Shown: positions 21,355 to 32,742, counted from the stretch's first letter. The stretch is 64,000 nt of DNA from Topomyia yanbarensis (GCF_030247195.1 NC_080671.1:200182625-200246624); one strand, 5' to 3'. The notes: generated by a model not told the origin, from the sequence alone. Made by a program: numbers and translations.

Positions 21355-21633
21355 ATTCGGAGGGACTGCTCTCGAGCCCTGTTCGTCTCGGACTTACTCT
21401 CTGCCAGAGTGGATTGCCCTACAATCCTCGGACGTCTGGATCTTCAAGCCCGCGTTCGAGCTCTACGTAATAACTCCCTTCTGCGAGTTCCGTTCAGGAG
21501 AACCAACTATGGTTGCCAGAGCGCTGTAACCGGACTCCAACGAATTTTTAACAGTGTGGCGACGGCCTTTGACTTCAACCGGACGCGGAATGCTATAAAA
21601 GCGAAAATGTTGTCAATTTTAAAATGTAATTAG
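21355..21633 (+). pseudogene. LINE reverse transcriptase, C-terminal segment after the MITE
   Basis: Continues the RT frame directly from the target duplication (RRDCSRALFVSDLL, then DCPTILGRLD), ending at a TAG/TAA cluster at 21631-21633. Together with 18330-20711 it gives an almost complete C-terminal half. Only one frameshift was seen in the coding sequence, so the copy is fairly young. Confidence 0.85.
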
Positions 21634-21698
21634 TTTAAGCAACCACCATTGGGGCCAAGGGGCTTGTTGGTGAAGGTAATAAACATAAACATAAACTG

Positions 21699-24600
21699 GT
21701 ACACACGAGATATACATAAGAGGCATTGCAGTAGAATTGAAAATTTGAATATTTATGTATTGTTTTCGTCTTCCATGTTTTGGGATATGATTTTTAACAT
21801 TCTAAAGCCATTTTTGACTAATAAATTGAAAATCGACTTTTTTTTATTCTACAGTGCTGTGACACTTTAAAACCGTTTATAGATAAATTTAGTAATTATT
21901 ATTTAACATAAATGTAATCTCTGGACATATTAAACATATTTTAGAGCGCATGAGATGTTTAAGGACACCAACCACTAAACTATTTTCATTTGAAAGTTAT
22001 AAGAACTTCGTCATCTTCAAATAAAGTGCCTGACTGTTTTTTTCCATAAAGAATATACGACTTTTTAGAAAAAAAATGGCCTGAAAATGCCAAAGCAATT
22101 TTTTTAAATGTTGCAATATTCATTCAAAATACTATATAAAAAGTGTTCATAATTTTTTCACGGAACAAACTAGAGTCTAGGGAATCAATATGTCAAGACA
22201 TATCAATCCTCTAGGCCAGATTTTTTAAGGCAAAAGTATTGTTCGAAAACTTCAAAATTTCTTTTGTGGAGAAGCGCCTAAATAATATGAGAAATGGACG
22301 TTAAAAATATCAATATTTTCCAATATCGCTCAAGTGTTCTACAAGTCTTGACATACTATAAAGTTGAACGGAAATAAGCTTTGCTTGCCATAATCAGTGC
22401 TACTGGAATATTAAACAGAAATATTTTTAATGAAAAAGTGTTCATAACAGTTTCATAAATAAATTCAAAATGTCTAGCGTGAAAATGCGTTCCGCGAAAT
22501 GCTTCTTTTTGAATCGACTAATTTTGACCAGAAATGTGTTGATTATCTTGAAGCTTGAGTTACTAAATTTGATCAAGTTGTTTATTTTTCATATACCTTT
22601 CATATTTTTCATATACCTTGCGGGTTTGAAGCGAAAGTTTGAAAAGAAAGATGTTGGCCTAACAACACGAAGGGTCTCAACACTTCTTAACTTGTAAAGC
22701 AGATTGTGACTCCAGTTCCCGATCAGAACAATGTACCACCAAGAGTCAAGAAATTCTGTCGCTGCAAAACACTTCAATTTGAGGTCTGCGTTTCCATGAC
22801 CATGATGTACAGTATGTGCTCATTTTGTTTGATATATAAAATGTTCATGGCACAAATAAGAAATAGTTTCTTTTCTTATGAGAAGAATATTTTTCTTATC
22901 GATTTCATTTTTCATGCATGTTTTATGATATTACTTAAGAAAGGACAAACCTTCCCTCCCCCAGGTGAGAATTGGTAAGATATTTTGAAACACCCACTCC
23001 CCCCATATGTCCTTACGTAATTAGTGTATGACCCCTAATTAATAAATTTGCGTTAAATGATATATTTTTTATCAAACTGTGGTACCTACTGTTAATGTTA
23101 ACCACGTCACAAAAAATCTCACCTTAAACATCAATCTATCTTTATAGCACTAGTTAACAAAGTTAGCAGTCATGGTTGAATTCGTGAGATGTGCACATGC
23201 AATGTAATCATTATAGCTAATCCCTAGAAGGGAATGCATTAAAAAATCGAAATTCAACAATTTTATATTTTTTGTTGGCATCTAAGGATCTCGACAATAT
23301 GGAGTAAAATAATTACAGCACGTTTTTTATGCCAAGTCTTTCCCGATGGGGGAACAAGAAGTAATATTTGTATTACACCCACAACACACTGTTCATTCTA
23401 CAGCTAATTTATTTTTAAACAACCGTGCTGATTAAGCGATTTCGTCGTGATATTAGCAAAACATGCGCAATAGGTTAAATTATTGTGATATAACACCATG
23501 TGCAGATTAAAATCAAAACTTCATCCAAAAGAATTTTGTTTTGCTTATTCCGAGTTTTATTACCAAACATGGGTTCAATCTCCTTTGAATACTTGACACA
23601 CAAGGCTTCTATTAAGATTGTATTATATTTAACAAATATTGCCTTGATTCGGCTGTTAATTTAACCCATAGTTTTGTACTGAAGAACCAGTAGCGCATTG
23701 GCTTGATCCGAACAGTACAACGCATCAGAATAAAAATATATTTCTTCGCGAGCCATCATTCTGCGAAGATAAAATTGAAGTCATCTTCGCCAATAGTTGT
23801 AAGCGATCATCGCTATGGTGAGGAATGGTTTGCTGATTCGTTTATTCGTCATTCACTTCATAGCTTCCTCGTGCAGTTCATTCGGTCGTTCGATGAGTAG
23901 CAAGGCAAGAACGTATGGATAAGGCATTCGGATAAACACGGATTGGCAGTCGGCTTCATTCGTGGATGAATATCAACAGCAAGTTGAATATAACAGCGAA
24001 GAACGATGTAGGACGAATGCAGGTGATTCATATTCACCGTGCTTCGTCGCGATGAAGATTCTGAAGCGACATTGGTATGAATCCAATTGTGAGTCTTGTG
24101 GTGGTGTGTGCGTGGAAGGTGTGAGTTTTGGTGTTCGGGTCCTGAAGTGCATATCTGTCTGGTTTGGCGTGGGTGTTTACTAATTGCGTAATAGTGTGAT
24201 GGCGACAGGCTCGAGCGTTTGAATTCTAGCATGTATTTAACTTCGCGTTCATAAATTCGTTCGCATATTCGCGTGTATTCTTGAACGATCGCGCGCCGAC
24301 TGCGAATCTGATAATTAATTTTTAGTGTATGGTTGTCTAGTGAAAATGAGAGTCATTTTTATTGGTCCAACTGAAGACATGAGTCTAGACTGACCGAGAG
24401 TAGAGACTTCCGGTCGTAACCGATTAATGCTTGAGACCGTGGTGCTTTGGCTAATTCATTTAAGCTTTGCAGCATTGTGCAAATTGAAAATACAATTTCC
24501 ATTATGTGTAATGAACCAACAACCATAGCATACTGCATCGGTCTGGATGTAGTTGAATTGACAGCAAACATAATTCAATCTGCAAGTCGTCAGGGTATCC

Positions 24601-25499
24601 CTTAGCTTCTATCCACCACCCGCAGCTCGCGCCGTGTTGCTACTAGAGTCTAGGGACCATCAGAATCCAAAGTCTACAAGCTACAAATCTCTAAGCATAA
24701 AAAATGTATTGTGTATTCGGGTTTATGGCATTCGGTTAAATTGTCAATTCTGATTAATGACATTCGGGTAAATAGCTTTTGGGCGAACGTCATTCGGGTA
24801 AATGATTTAAGGGCGAGTGACATTCGGGTGAATGTGATAGAACCGAATTTAGACTTACTGGGGAGAAAAGCAGTCACGCTTTCCACTTAACGACCAGCGC
24901 CATTTCGGGCATATGTTATTTCAACAGTATTAAAATCAACGTACAAAGTGCACCGTTAACAAGAATAAATGGATTAAAATAACACAAACACGATGAACGT
25001 TTGATAGGAAAAAAAAAAAGTTTTTCCACAACATTTCAAGCATTTCCAAGAAAATTAAAAGGATGGGTTTAAGGACCATGTCCCTGCAGCTCATTTTCGA
25101 ATAGTTTTCTAAATAAATGACAACTCCACCAACTGGGACGTCTTTTTAAAATATTACTCTTGGATCAAAATCATCTGACTCCTAGTGTAAAAAATCATAC
25201 CGGTGAAAAGTAAAAACTGAATCGAATGTCCTTAACGATTTTTAAAAGGAATGGATTAATCTTGTTAGAATTTCTTGAAATAGATAAAAATTGCTTCTAT
25301 TATTATGATGCATACACAAACTGATTGATTGTCTAATTGGTGTTGGATTGGATGACAAAGTTAGTCAATCAGTGGTCGGGAAGTTTTCATTAAAATTAGT
25401 ATTAGAACAAAATCGATGTCAGTCAAGATATGTCCAAGAAACGAATCATTACCGCTCTGTAGATAGCAAAATACACACAATAAAGTGTCAAAAACAACT
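21699..25499. other. 3.8 kb without a recognisable gene
   Basis: AT-rich, with short tandem words (for example TTTTTCATATACCTT twice near 22585-22618). A degenerate MITE end resembling the 59.1-kb family is near 23000-23040 (CTTACGTAATTAGTG...GACCCC). A more GC-rich patch lies at 23700-24330 and a 30-bp-period repeat at 24725-24845. No coding family recognised. Confidence 0.4.
24725..24845 (+). repeat. Degenerate ~30-bp tandem repeat with CATTCGGGTAAAT core
   Basis: Four units start with CATTCGG(G/T)T(A/G)AAT, spaced about 29-32 bp, with variable spacers such as GCTTTTGGGCGAACG and GATTTAAGGGCGAGTG. Simple decayed array; no function suggested. Confidence 0.7.
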
Positions 25500-25502
25500 T
25501 AC

Positions 25503-25756
25503 CGCACTCCACTCTTTAGCTGATCAATTATATCATAGCGTTGCGTTACGGCCCAACGTTTCACCACACATGGAATGAATTTGTTCAATGTCCCTACAAC
25601 CGGATCCGCATCTGGAGCCACCGGGGCTTTTCTTTTGATACCGTACGACATCGTATCGTGCGAACCAGGTATAGCGAGATGTATTATCGGGATGTTCTTC
25701 AGTTCCTGCGGAAGCTTACCCATCCAGTTTTCCAGATCATCGATAAATTCTGTCAT
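25503..25756 (-). CDS. PI-PLC X domain-containing protein, first visible coding exon (partial gene)
   Basis: ATG at 25756-25754 opens about 84 codons ending at a strong donor (GTAAGTT, GT at 25502-25501). The sequence carries the start of the PI-PLC X catalytic fold: IHLAIPGSHDTMSYG, with the active-site His at residue 33. Family knowledge: PLCXD-type proteins hold only the X domain and may cleave or bind phosphoinositides; activity varies. The next exon would supply the rest of the barrel, but I find none downstream on the minus strand in this window, so a large intron or assembly break is implied. The exon begins only about 230 bp after the stop of the coiled-coil gene on the same strand. 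Confidence 0.75.
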
Positions 25757-25941
25757 GTTTTCTACAGTGCGTTATGTTGAACTATTACGTTTAGAACGTG
25801 AATATCAGATTTACTCCCGTGTTGTCTGTCCCGCCTGCGGGTGTAGTGACCTAGAAAAGAAAAGTGAACAAAAACAACGACTACTACGATTTGCTCATGA
25901 TGTTTTCTTATAAATCAAAGGCATATCTTATAATACAAGGA

Positions 25942-25947
25942 TTTATT
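25942..25947 (-). terminator. Poly(A) signal of the coiled-coil gene
   Basis: AATAAA on the minus strand, about 40 nt past the stop codon of the 616-residue ORF. Confidence 0.6.
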
Positions 25948-25986
25948 TCGAATAACTACAAACGGTAACGTCTACACAGTAACAGT

Positions 25987-27837
25987 TTAGATACGTGGTC
26001 CATGTTGTTCATTTCTCATAAACGTGAGTTGATTACGCAGTGAGTGTATTTGAATCTGTGCATCATCGAAGCTGGCAGATAGCACTCCAATTTGACCTTG
26101 CATTTCACGCAGTGCTTCATCGCGATTACTAATAGTAACTGCGGCGGCAGCACGACATTGTGCTAGTTCTTTTTCCAATGCATGCTGCTTTGCTAGGGCG
26201 GTTCTTCTATCCTCCTGTGCCCGATCTTGTGCCCTGGCAATGATTCTAGCCGTCTCCGAACGCACCTCATCTAGTTCCTTTTGCGAAGCTGTCAATTTTT
26301 CCTCTAGCTTTGCTTTACTCTTCTCCGACTCTTTAAGCAATTCGGAGATCTGTCCGATTTCGATCTTGAGTAGATCATGTGCTTTTTCTAGTTCAATGTT
26401 TTGCGAAGCGTGAATGTTGTGCAGACGATATTCCAGCGCTTTGATTTCTTTGGCAGACATTTTCAGCTCTTCTAAAAGATTCTCGTTCGATTTCTTCAAA
26501 TCTTTAACGCGTTGTTCCTCGGCCTCCAGAAGCTGCGGAAAAGGAGCCAGTTGGCGTAGTTTGTCTTGAAATTTGGTTTTTATCCTTTGTACTTCAATGT
26601 TTATCTGCTCTTCTATCCGACGATTGGCCACATCCATTTTGTCCAATTGAAGTTTCTGTTCTTCGACATTTTGTTGAGCTTCTAAATACTTGTTGCGGTA
26701 CTCCTCTAACTGATCTGATTGTTCCTTCATAAGAATTTTAAACTCTTCTTGCTCATCCATCAACTCTGAGCACCGTCTTTTCAGCAGCTCCAGTTCGCTT
26801 TGTTCTATATTTGTGTTCTGACACGAGCAAGCCTTCGCCATGCGATCGGTTAATTTTTTACACTCATTCGACTTTCTGGAAAGCTCTTTCAGTAATGTAT
26901 TATAATGATCATCATCTTGTTTTGGTCCTATGATCGTTTTAGTGCCTTCGTCTCTCATGGTACTATTATTACTTTGTCCGATAAAAGTACTAAAACCTAT
27001 TGGTTCATTCAGATCTCCGGTAAGATTTGTGCCTAGTTCTGAACGTATGATATTTAATGCAGTACCCATTTGATTCAAGTTACGCTCCAGAGCATCCGTA
27101 TTATTCTTGTAAAAGCGCAACCTGTTCATCATGTCCGCTTCACAAAATTTTGATTGCTTTGGTGTTTTGTTCAGTACAACATCGTTGTCTCGTTTTACCT
27201 TCATCACATCTGCAGTTAGTGCATCTACTCGATTCTGCAAAATTTCAATGACTCGATCTCGTTTCAGTTGCTCCTTTTCAAATCTTTCGTTCATTTCCTT
27301 GCTGTCTACCTGTTCATTGGAGCTCAGCGATGATAGATTGGAATCATAAGAGAATCGTTGACCTGGAGTAGAAACGTTACCCAACACCCAAGCATTGCGA
27401 CAGACATCGTCGAAAGGATCACTGCATAGAGGAATTGGCTCCCATGTTTGGGTTTTGTCTTTTTTCTGCTCTTCGATAACGTTTTTCAGTAAAGTTTTCA
27501 ATTGCTCACTCTCTTTGTCAAGTCTGATTCTGAGAAATGCAAGTTCTTCGTGATCTGACATTGATTTGGGCGTGAGACCAGCTAGAGTTTGTATTTTGTT
27601 TTTTAAATCACTGATGTATTTATTCTGCTTGGCTAACTGTTGCTTCAGTTTCATTACTCGCCGATTGTTCGTCTTGCTGGACTGACGAGTAGTGTCTACG
27701 GTGCCGGAAGTTCCATTTGTTGGATGTCCCGCATTTCCAAGTTGATCACATACTTCGGGAACATCTCTTATGAGGCTATCCACCAAGCCTAGAATATTTT
27801 CTTGTGTCGAAGGCGTGGGAGAATTTTGAATATCCAT
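25987..27837 (-). CDS. 616-residue coiled-coil protein, tentatively ODF2/cenexin-like
   Basis: Single open exon, ATG at 27837-27835 preceded by A-rich sequence, TAG/TAA stop at 25987. The N-terminal 100 residues are polar. From about residue 60 to the end the protein is almost all heptad-rich coiled coil (many L/E/K/Q), broken by a low-complexity loop near 270-310. No membrane segment or signal peptide. The final 80 residues (alternating RAQ...LEKEL, SNRDEAL and LRNQL) resemble the C-terminal layout of ODF2/cenexin, a centriole-appendage and sperm-tail protein. This is pattern memory only, and other centrosomal or ciliary coiled-coil proteins are equally possible. Codon use and intact length argue for a real gene. 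Confidence 0.8.
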   Translation of the reverse strand: MDIQNSPTPSTQENILGLVDSLIRDVPEVCDQLGNAGHPTNGTSGTVDTTRQSSKTNNRRVMKLKQQLAKQNKYISDLKNKIQTLAGLTPKSMSDHEELAFLRIRLDKESEQLKTLLKNVIEEQKKDKTQTWEPIPLCSDPFDDVCRNAWVLGNVSTPGQRFSYDSNLSSLSSNEQVDSKEMNERFEKEQLKRDRVIEILQNRVDALTADVMKVKRDNDVVLNKTPKQSKFCEADMMNRLRFYKNNTDALERNLNQMGTALNIIRSELGTNLTGDLNEPIGFSTFIGQSNNSTMRDEGTKTIIGPKQDDDHYNTLLKELSRKSNECKKLTDRMAKACSCQNTNIEQSELELLKRRCSELMDEQEEFKILMKEQSDQLEEYRNKYLEAQQNVEEQKLQLDKMDVANRRIEEQINIEVQRIKTKFQDKLRQLAPFPQLLEAEEQRVKDLKKSNENLLEELKMSAKEIKALEYRLHNIHASQNIELEKAHDLLKIEIGQISELLKESEKSKAKLEEKLTASQKELDEVRSETARIIARAQDRAQEDRRTALAKQHALEKELAQCRAAAAVTISNRDEALREMQGQIGVLSASFDDAQIQIHSLRNQLTFMRNEQHGPRI

Positions 27838-28703
27838 TATTTCTAGCTAATTTTGCTACGATTGTCCAGGTTCTGCTAGCGAAAAAAAAAATCGTTGGAC
27901 AAATAAAATTCAAGGCCTGCTAAATTACTACATACTTGAAACCAAGAAACAAAATACAAATTTGAAAAAATGCTGCATACGATTATTAATATACTAGTTT
28001 TTCGTCGTTGTGCTCGGTCCCACATATTACAGATTTTTTTAAATTAAATATAACGTTAGCAACCAAAAAGACTCAAAACATACTATGAATGGATAACTAA
28101 TAAACCACATTAGATTGGTCACGTAGACTGAGGTAAGGTACAAATAGTTCACAAAAAACGGCAATTCTATCGGGATTAATAAGCACAAGAACCAAACGTT
28201 AGTAGTATCAGTTTGTTGAGCCAAGCACTCGCGAATTCCTAAAACGTTGGCTTAACACTACAAAACATGTTGGACATCTTCAATTCATTTTTTTGCGTTT
28301 GTGGTCTATTTCACCAAAGCAACTCATTTTCGTCAAATATTTGATGCAGAGCGCATGAATAATGCGAAATATTTTGGTATTTCGTATGATTTGTTGACGA
28401 CATTGAAACAAGAACGTAATTTGAGAACAGACCCGTTAGGCAGTTTGATACAGTAAAATTTTGCAACAAGTTTTGCACACATTTTGCAATCACTTTTTGT
28501 ACATACCTTATTTTTAGACTGCTATTTTTAATCCGGTTTATGCTCTGCAGAATACTAGGAATCAATTAAACACGATTTTGCCACATTTTATTTTTTCCTG
28601 CTCTACTAGTTTACTTATTTTCACGATTGTAAAAAGTTCACGGCCAGTGAATATCTTTCTTTTGTTTGACAAGCTTGTGCGAAAAGTGTGGTGTCGATTA
28701 AAA
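27838..28703. other. No gene recognised; presumed upstream region of the coiled-coil gene
   Basis: AT-rich. Short homopolymer A runs lie just upstream of the ATG. No TATA or initiator can be assigned with confidence. Confidence 0.35.
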
Positions 28704-28977
28704 GTGTACACGGAAAAAATGTGGTACTCAAACTCTGGGTTAAAAATCTACACGCCACCGAAAAACTACCTAAAATTCAGTACTTTTGACTCAATCTCGT
28801 GGTATCGTGCAGGAAGGTAAAATGAGGTAAACCGTGTTGAAGGTAGTTTCCATTTAACTACGGCAAAAATAATAACTCAACCTTGAGTTTAATTTACTTA
28901 AATTTAAGTTGAATTTACCTAATTTTGAGTATACCCCAAACAACTTAAAAGTACCTTACTGCACGGAAGACCTCGAC

Positions 28978-30262
28978 CAACGACACGACCTGAAACTTAA
29001 TAAAATATTGTGAAGAAAAAGTGTTCAAGTCATTTATCGCCAGTTACCGGTATATTGAGTGACCCCTTGATTCGAACAAAAAAATATTTTTTCAGCAACA
29101 CTTCTTTGTTTATTGAATTGAGTTCTACAAGATGACGACACGAATGAACTCATGATGAATGAAGTTCATGTTTGACAATTCTCGGTGGTTTGTTTACTTC
29201 GTCAGTTGCGTGAGTTGGAGTGCAACGGGTACTCAGCTGTTTCACTCGAACTCACGTAACTCCCATGTAAACAAACCACCGAGAATTGTCAAACGAAGTT
29301 CACCCGGGTCATTTTGTGGGGTTATGTCGGTTGGTGTAAAACCTAATTTAAGTTGCTATATAGCAACCATGTTATGTGTACAAAATCAACTGCCTAGACA
29401 CTGGAAAAAAAAAGTTGTCGGTATCGTAAGTGTTCTCGTTCTTCTTCGTACGAGGAACCTGCAACGACGATAATTGAGGTACACAATGGAGGAACTGTTC
29501 GAAGAAGCCAAGTACCGGTTGGTAGGTTCAATCGGTCGAACCGTGGACGTCTGGCAGTCGTGCAATCTACAGACGAATACTAATCTGAGATCCGCCAGGA
29601 AGAAGTTTGATCCGTTGGGCTGGACTTGAAGCCGCTGGTAACCGCCGATACATGGCTGAACCTGATCTAAGCGATGGTTAATTTGTGTCGGCATTTTTTC
29701 ACTACGACCGAAAGCTGAGCTTATATGGCGAAGAATGAGTCTCTTAAGCTGGACGCGAAAATTATGCTGAAGGAACTGTTCCTTACACAACATGGAATTA
29801 AACCGCAGCGAGTTATTAGTATTGATGTGAGTGTGAGATCACGTATTTTCCTATTGTTTTAATAACATAATTTTTCAACTTGGCAGCTCAACTTGGTCAC
29901 CAAAAACAAAGTCCACATAAGTGGTACTTCTCACAATAGCGATTGCTCAATTAAAAAAAATCGCTGGCAAAACTCTGGATGTTCTATTGGAACTACAGTT
30001 GCAACTGCAAAGACTGCTCAAGCCAAAGCCGCGCAGAGTTTACGAAACGGATGTTCTCTAAAACGACGATAATCCTACAGTCTCCGTTATTCAATGTTGA
30101 GCGCAAGAAGGCAATGAGATGAAAGTTCTATATTGTATGCAAAAATTTAACAAATATAATTCTGATTCCATCAAAAGCAACAAAAGGAAGAAAGATACAC
30201 GTCGCTCACGTTCCACTGTGGAACAGTCCTGGTGCTTAGAGATCGTACTCCGGAAATCGTTG
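28978..30262. mobile_element. 1,285-bp insertion with 7-bp target duplication
   Basis: Flanked by CCTCGAC (28971-28977 and 30263-30269), a sequence present once in the intact MITE copies. The ends share an inverted CAACGA. Inside are a hairpin MITE (29160-29302) and short open stretches such as that after ATGGAGGAACTG (29486) and ATGGCGAAGAATGAG (29724), which might be captured exon fragments. I do not recognise the products. Confidence 0.65.
29160..29302. mobile_element. 143-bp hairpin MITE
   Basis: Left arm TGAAGTTCATGTTTGACAAT... (29160-29197) and right arm (29267-29302) are almost perfectly inverted. The inner parts (GTTGCGTGAGTTGGAGTG and its partner) also pair, so the whole unit folds back. 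Confidence 0.8.
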
Positions 30263-30617
30263 CCTCGACTGAGTCGAATTTCTCGTTTTGTTTTTGACAA
30301 CACTAATAAGTGCGAAAGCGACGCACAGCTCAAAAGTACCTAAATTTAAGTTAAAAGAACTTATTCTGTAGGTTATTTTACGGTTGCGTGTATAGAGCAA
30401 AGGTCCAATAGTTTGGACTCAAAATCAGCGATGCCACATGTTTTTGTGAAATGTCTGTAGAAGAATAATTAAAATGTCTGTAAAAGTCTGTAGATGGTTG
30501 TTTAAACTTTATTTACACTACGTCATTACTTTAAAAGTAGCTTGAAATTTGTAAACTATTGTGAAGGAATCACTAGTATTCGGATAAAATTATTCAAGTG
30601 CAAATTTGTTAAACACT

Positions 30618-30819
30618 CCCAAGCAACCAAAAGTTCGTATAAGGGAGCTGCATAAGCTTCTGGTTTTAAATAATTTTTCAGTACGTTTTATGTTCTAATA
30701 TCGGCTTAAGCAGCTTTCAAGTTCCATTAAAGCTTAAGCAGCTTGAAAGTTCGCTAAGAACTTTATGTGAACTTTAAAGTGTGCTTTTTAAGTATTATCC
30801 GAACTTCTGGTTGCTTGGG
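30618..30819 (-). mobile_element. CCCAAGCAACC-family MITE, copy 1
   Basis: 202 bp, TIR CCCAAGCAACCAAAAGTTCG, exact 3-bp target duplication ACT (30615-30617 and 30820-30822). It is the reverse-oriented sister of 31259-31460. It sits inside an older unit with weak inverted ends GCGATGCCA (about 30427) and TGGCATCGC (about 30908). Confidence 0.9.
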
Positions 30820-31258
30820 ACTATTACTCTTTTAAAAGTCTGTAGATTTCCGATTACGTCTGTAGGCGACCTTCAAAAGTCTGTAAAACAGACATGTCTG
30901 TAAATCTGGCATCGCCGCTCAAAATCTCGCCAAACATATGATTACCCGAACAGAAAGTAATATCGAAATTGATCGTGGAAACGTTGAATTTACAACAGTT
31001 TTATTTGTTAACAACAACTTTTGTTGTAACATCAATGTACTTATGATGCAGTCCTTCATGCATCCAAAATCTACAACGGCAAAACAATGTAAATCGATGT
31101 TTTTGATTTCAGAATGTATGGGAAAAGATCAATTTTTTCATTGTTACATCCCTTAACGACCTCCCTTTTTCCATGTAAGAATCGGGTTTACAATGAAATT
31201 GGATGTAGAAACAACAAATGTGATTATATTTCCATTGTAAATTTTCCAGGATAACATT

Positions 31259-31460
31259 CCCAAGCAACCAGAAGTTCGGATAATACTTAAAAAGCACACT
31301 TTAAAGTTCACGTAAAGTTCTTAGCGAACTTTCAAGCTGCTTAAGCTTTAATGGAACTTGAAAGTTGCTTAAGCCGCTATTAGAACATAAAACGTACTGA
31401 AAAATTACTTAAAACGAGAAGCTTGTGCAGCTCCCTTATACGAACTTTTGGTTGCTTGGG
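31259..31460 (+). mobile_element. CCCAAGCAACC-family MITE, copy 2
   Basis: 202 bp, inverted relative to copy 1, TIR CCCAAGCAACCAGAAGTTCG, exact 3-bp duplication ATT (31256-31258 and 31461-31463). A 3-bp duplication is compatible with Harbinger- or CMC-type mobilisation; no decision possible. Confidence 0.9.
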
Positions 31461-31513
31461 ATTGTTTTTCGTTGTAATGTAACAATAAAAAATGCTGTAA
31501 TACTGTTCGGGTA

Positions 31514-31698
31514 CGGCTTAAAAGCCAACTGTCAAAATTCTCTTTGAAATTAAATTGCGGACAAATCGTTATTGTTGGTAGTAAACAAAAGAGAAAAGTT
31601 TTCTCTTTCATAAACTGCTGTGGACTCTGTGTTTGGCTATTAACGGTTTGTCCGGAATTTCCTTTCAAAGAGAATTTTGACAGTTGGCTTTTAAACCG
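31514..31698. mobile_element. 185-bp TA-flanked hairpin MITE inside a TIR
   Basis: Inverted ends begin CGGYTTAAAAGCCAACTGTC and extend about 40 bp. The target duplication is TA (31512-31513 and 31699-31700). It interrupts the right TIR of the 30924-31718 element. Confidence 0.9.
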
Positions 31699-31718
31699 TA
31701 ATCATATGTTTGGCGAGA

Positions 31719-32742
31719 AATTATCTATTTGTCGAGTTTCTATTCACAATATATAGGCGAACGGAGGTCAATTATCCGGCCAAAAAAAAATGCGGACGAA
31801 CAAGGTCAGCGATTTAAACAGTTTGACTTTTGACTCAACTCGCCTGTGCTAATTGCCCCTAGGACCAAATGCAATTTGCGAATGCGATTTAAAGGCAATA
31901 TCAACATTTAGTTAAATTTTCTGGCGGCTGAAATGTACTTGGTTGTTTTTTGAGTTTTCCGAACATGGCGGTTCATGTTTGGCTTAAGCTTAAAATTGGC
32001 GTGTTCTCGCTTGTATTTTGTTTGTATAGTGCACTTTATTTAGTAAACAAATGTGGGAAATTGTGGAATCGTGTGTAAGTATAGTGGAATAAGATCTCTG
32101 ACTTGAAGTCGTAATGGAAAGTCAGATTGTGGTAAGTTTTGATGTGTAATACCAATTTCACCATTGATTCTTCCTGTAGTTTGGTGGTGATTACCTAGTG
32201 CACTGATATGTTTATGTGAGTAGATAATGAATCAGAAAATAAGTATTATTTGTGATTTTCATATTAGGCGATTAAGGGCGATTAAATGGCGCGTTCCCTG
32301 GGCGATTTCGGGGCGAGCAGCAAAAAATGACGGCAGCAAATCGCTAAAATGTTGCATTTGAAATAGCCCCCTATTTGTCAGCAATTGGCTGGCAAATTGA
32401 AGGGCAATTGGCGCATCCGAGTTGACAAATAGCCCCCCGTTAGCCAGCAACTTGCCCTTTTTCACTGGGCGTGGTAGTAACTTGTTGTTTTAATGAATGA
32501 TTGACGAATTTCTTTTCAGAAATAGTTCGCAAAATTCTCAATCATGCAACCCAAAAACGCATTGATTCCCGTAAATGAGCCTGTGTAAATGTTTTTCGTT
32601 GCGCTAGGGAGGATATATCAAAAATACAGTTGACGAATAATAGCAATATTGTCGCATAGTTGGCACTTTGCTTCAAAATTAACCCTTAAATGCATACCGT
32701 TGCCATTTGGCATCATACCGAATTATGCCTTAACAAGAGGTA
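31719..32742. other. No gene recognised
   Basis: Holds a less AT-rich block at 32265-32470 with repeated GGGCGATT/GGCAAATTG words that may be part of an unrecognised repeat. No ORF of a known family. Confidence 0.35.

Larger units (their letters stand above)
18310..21698 (+). mobile_element. LINE (non-LTR retrotransposon), 5'-truncated, split by a hAT-like MITE
   Basis: Endonuclease then reverse transcriptase on the plus strand, ending in a 3' tail of ATAAAC units at about 21681-21698 instead of plain poly(A). The 5' end lies within the endonuclease domain, so ORF1 and the endonuclease N-terminus are missing. A 635-bp element with an 8-bp target duplication interrupts the C-terminal coding part. 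The clade looks jockey/CR1-like; I cannot resolve it further. A decayed relative is on the minus strand at 57.3-59.1 kb. Confidence 0.9.
28704..30393 (+). mobile_element. TACACGG-family MITE, split by a 1.29-kb insertion
   Basis: The left part (28704-28977) and right part (30263-30393) together match the intact 337-bp copy at 40296-40632: the CTCAATCTCGTGGTATCGTG block, the TTTAACTACGGCAAAAAT block, the CCTCGACTGAGTCGAAT block and the ...AGTGCGAAAGCGACGCAC block. The left end has an extra internal TACACGCC segment, suggesting a further small rearrangement. Confidence 0.8.
30924..31718. mobile_element. ~795-bp TIR element hosting two nested MITEs
   Basis: Left end TCTCGCCAAACATATGATTA followed by CCCGAACAG (30924-30953). 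The right end is its inverse, split in two by a MITE: CTGTTCGGGTA (31503-31513) and TAATCATATGTTTGGCGAGA (31699-31718). Contains MITEs at 31259-31460 and 31514-31698. No coding sequence. Confidence 0.8.
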
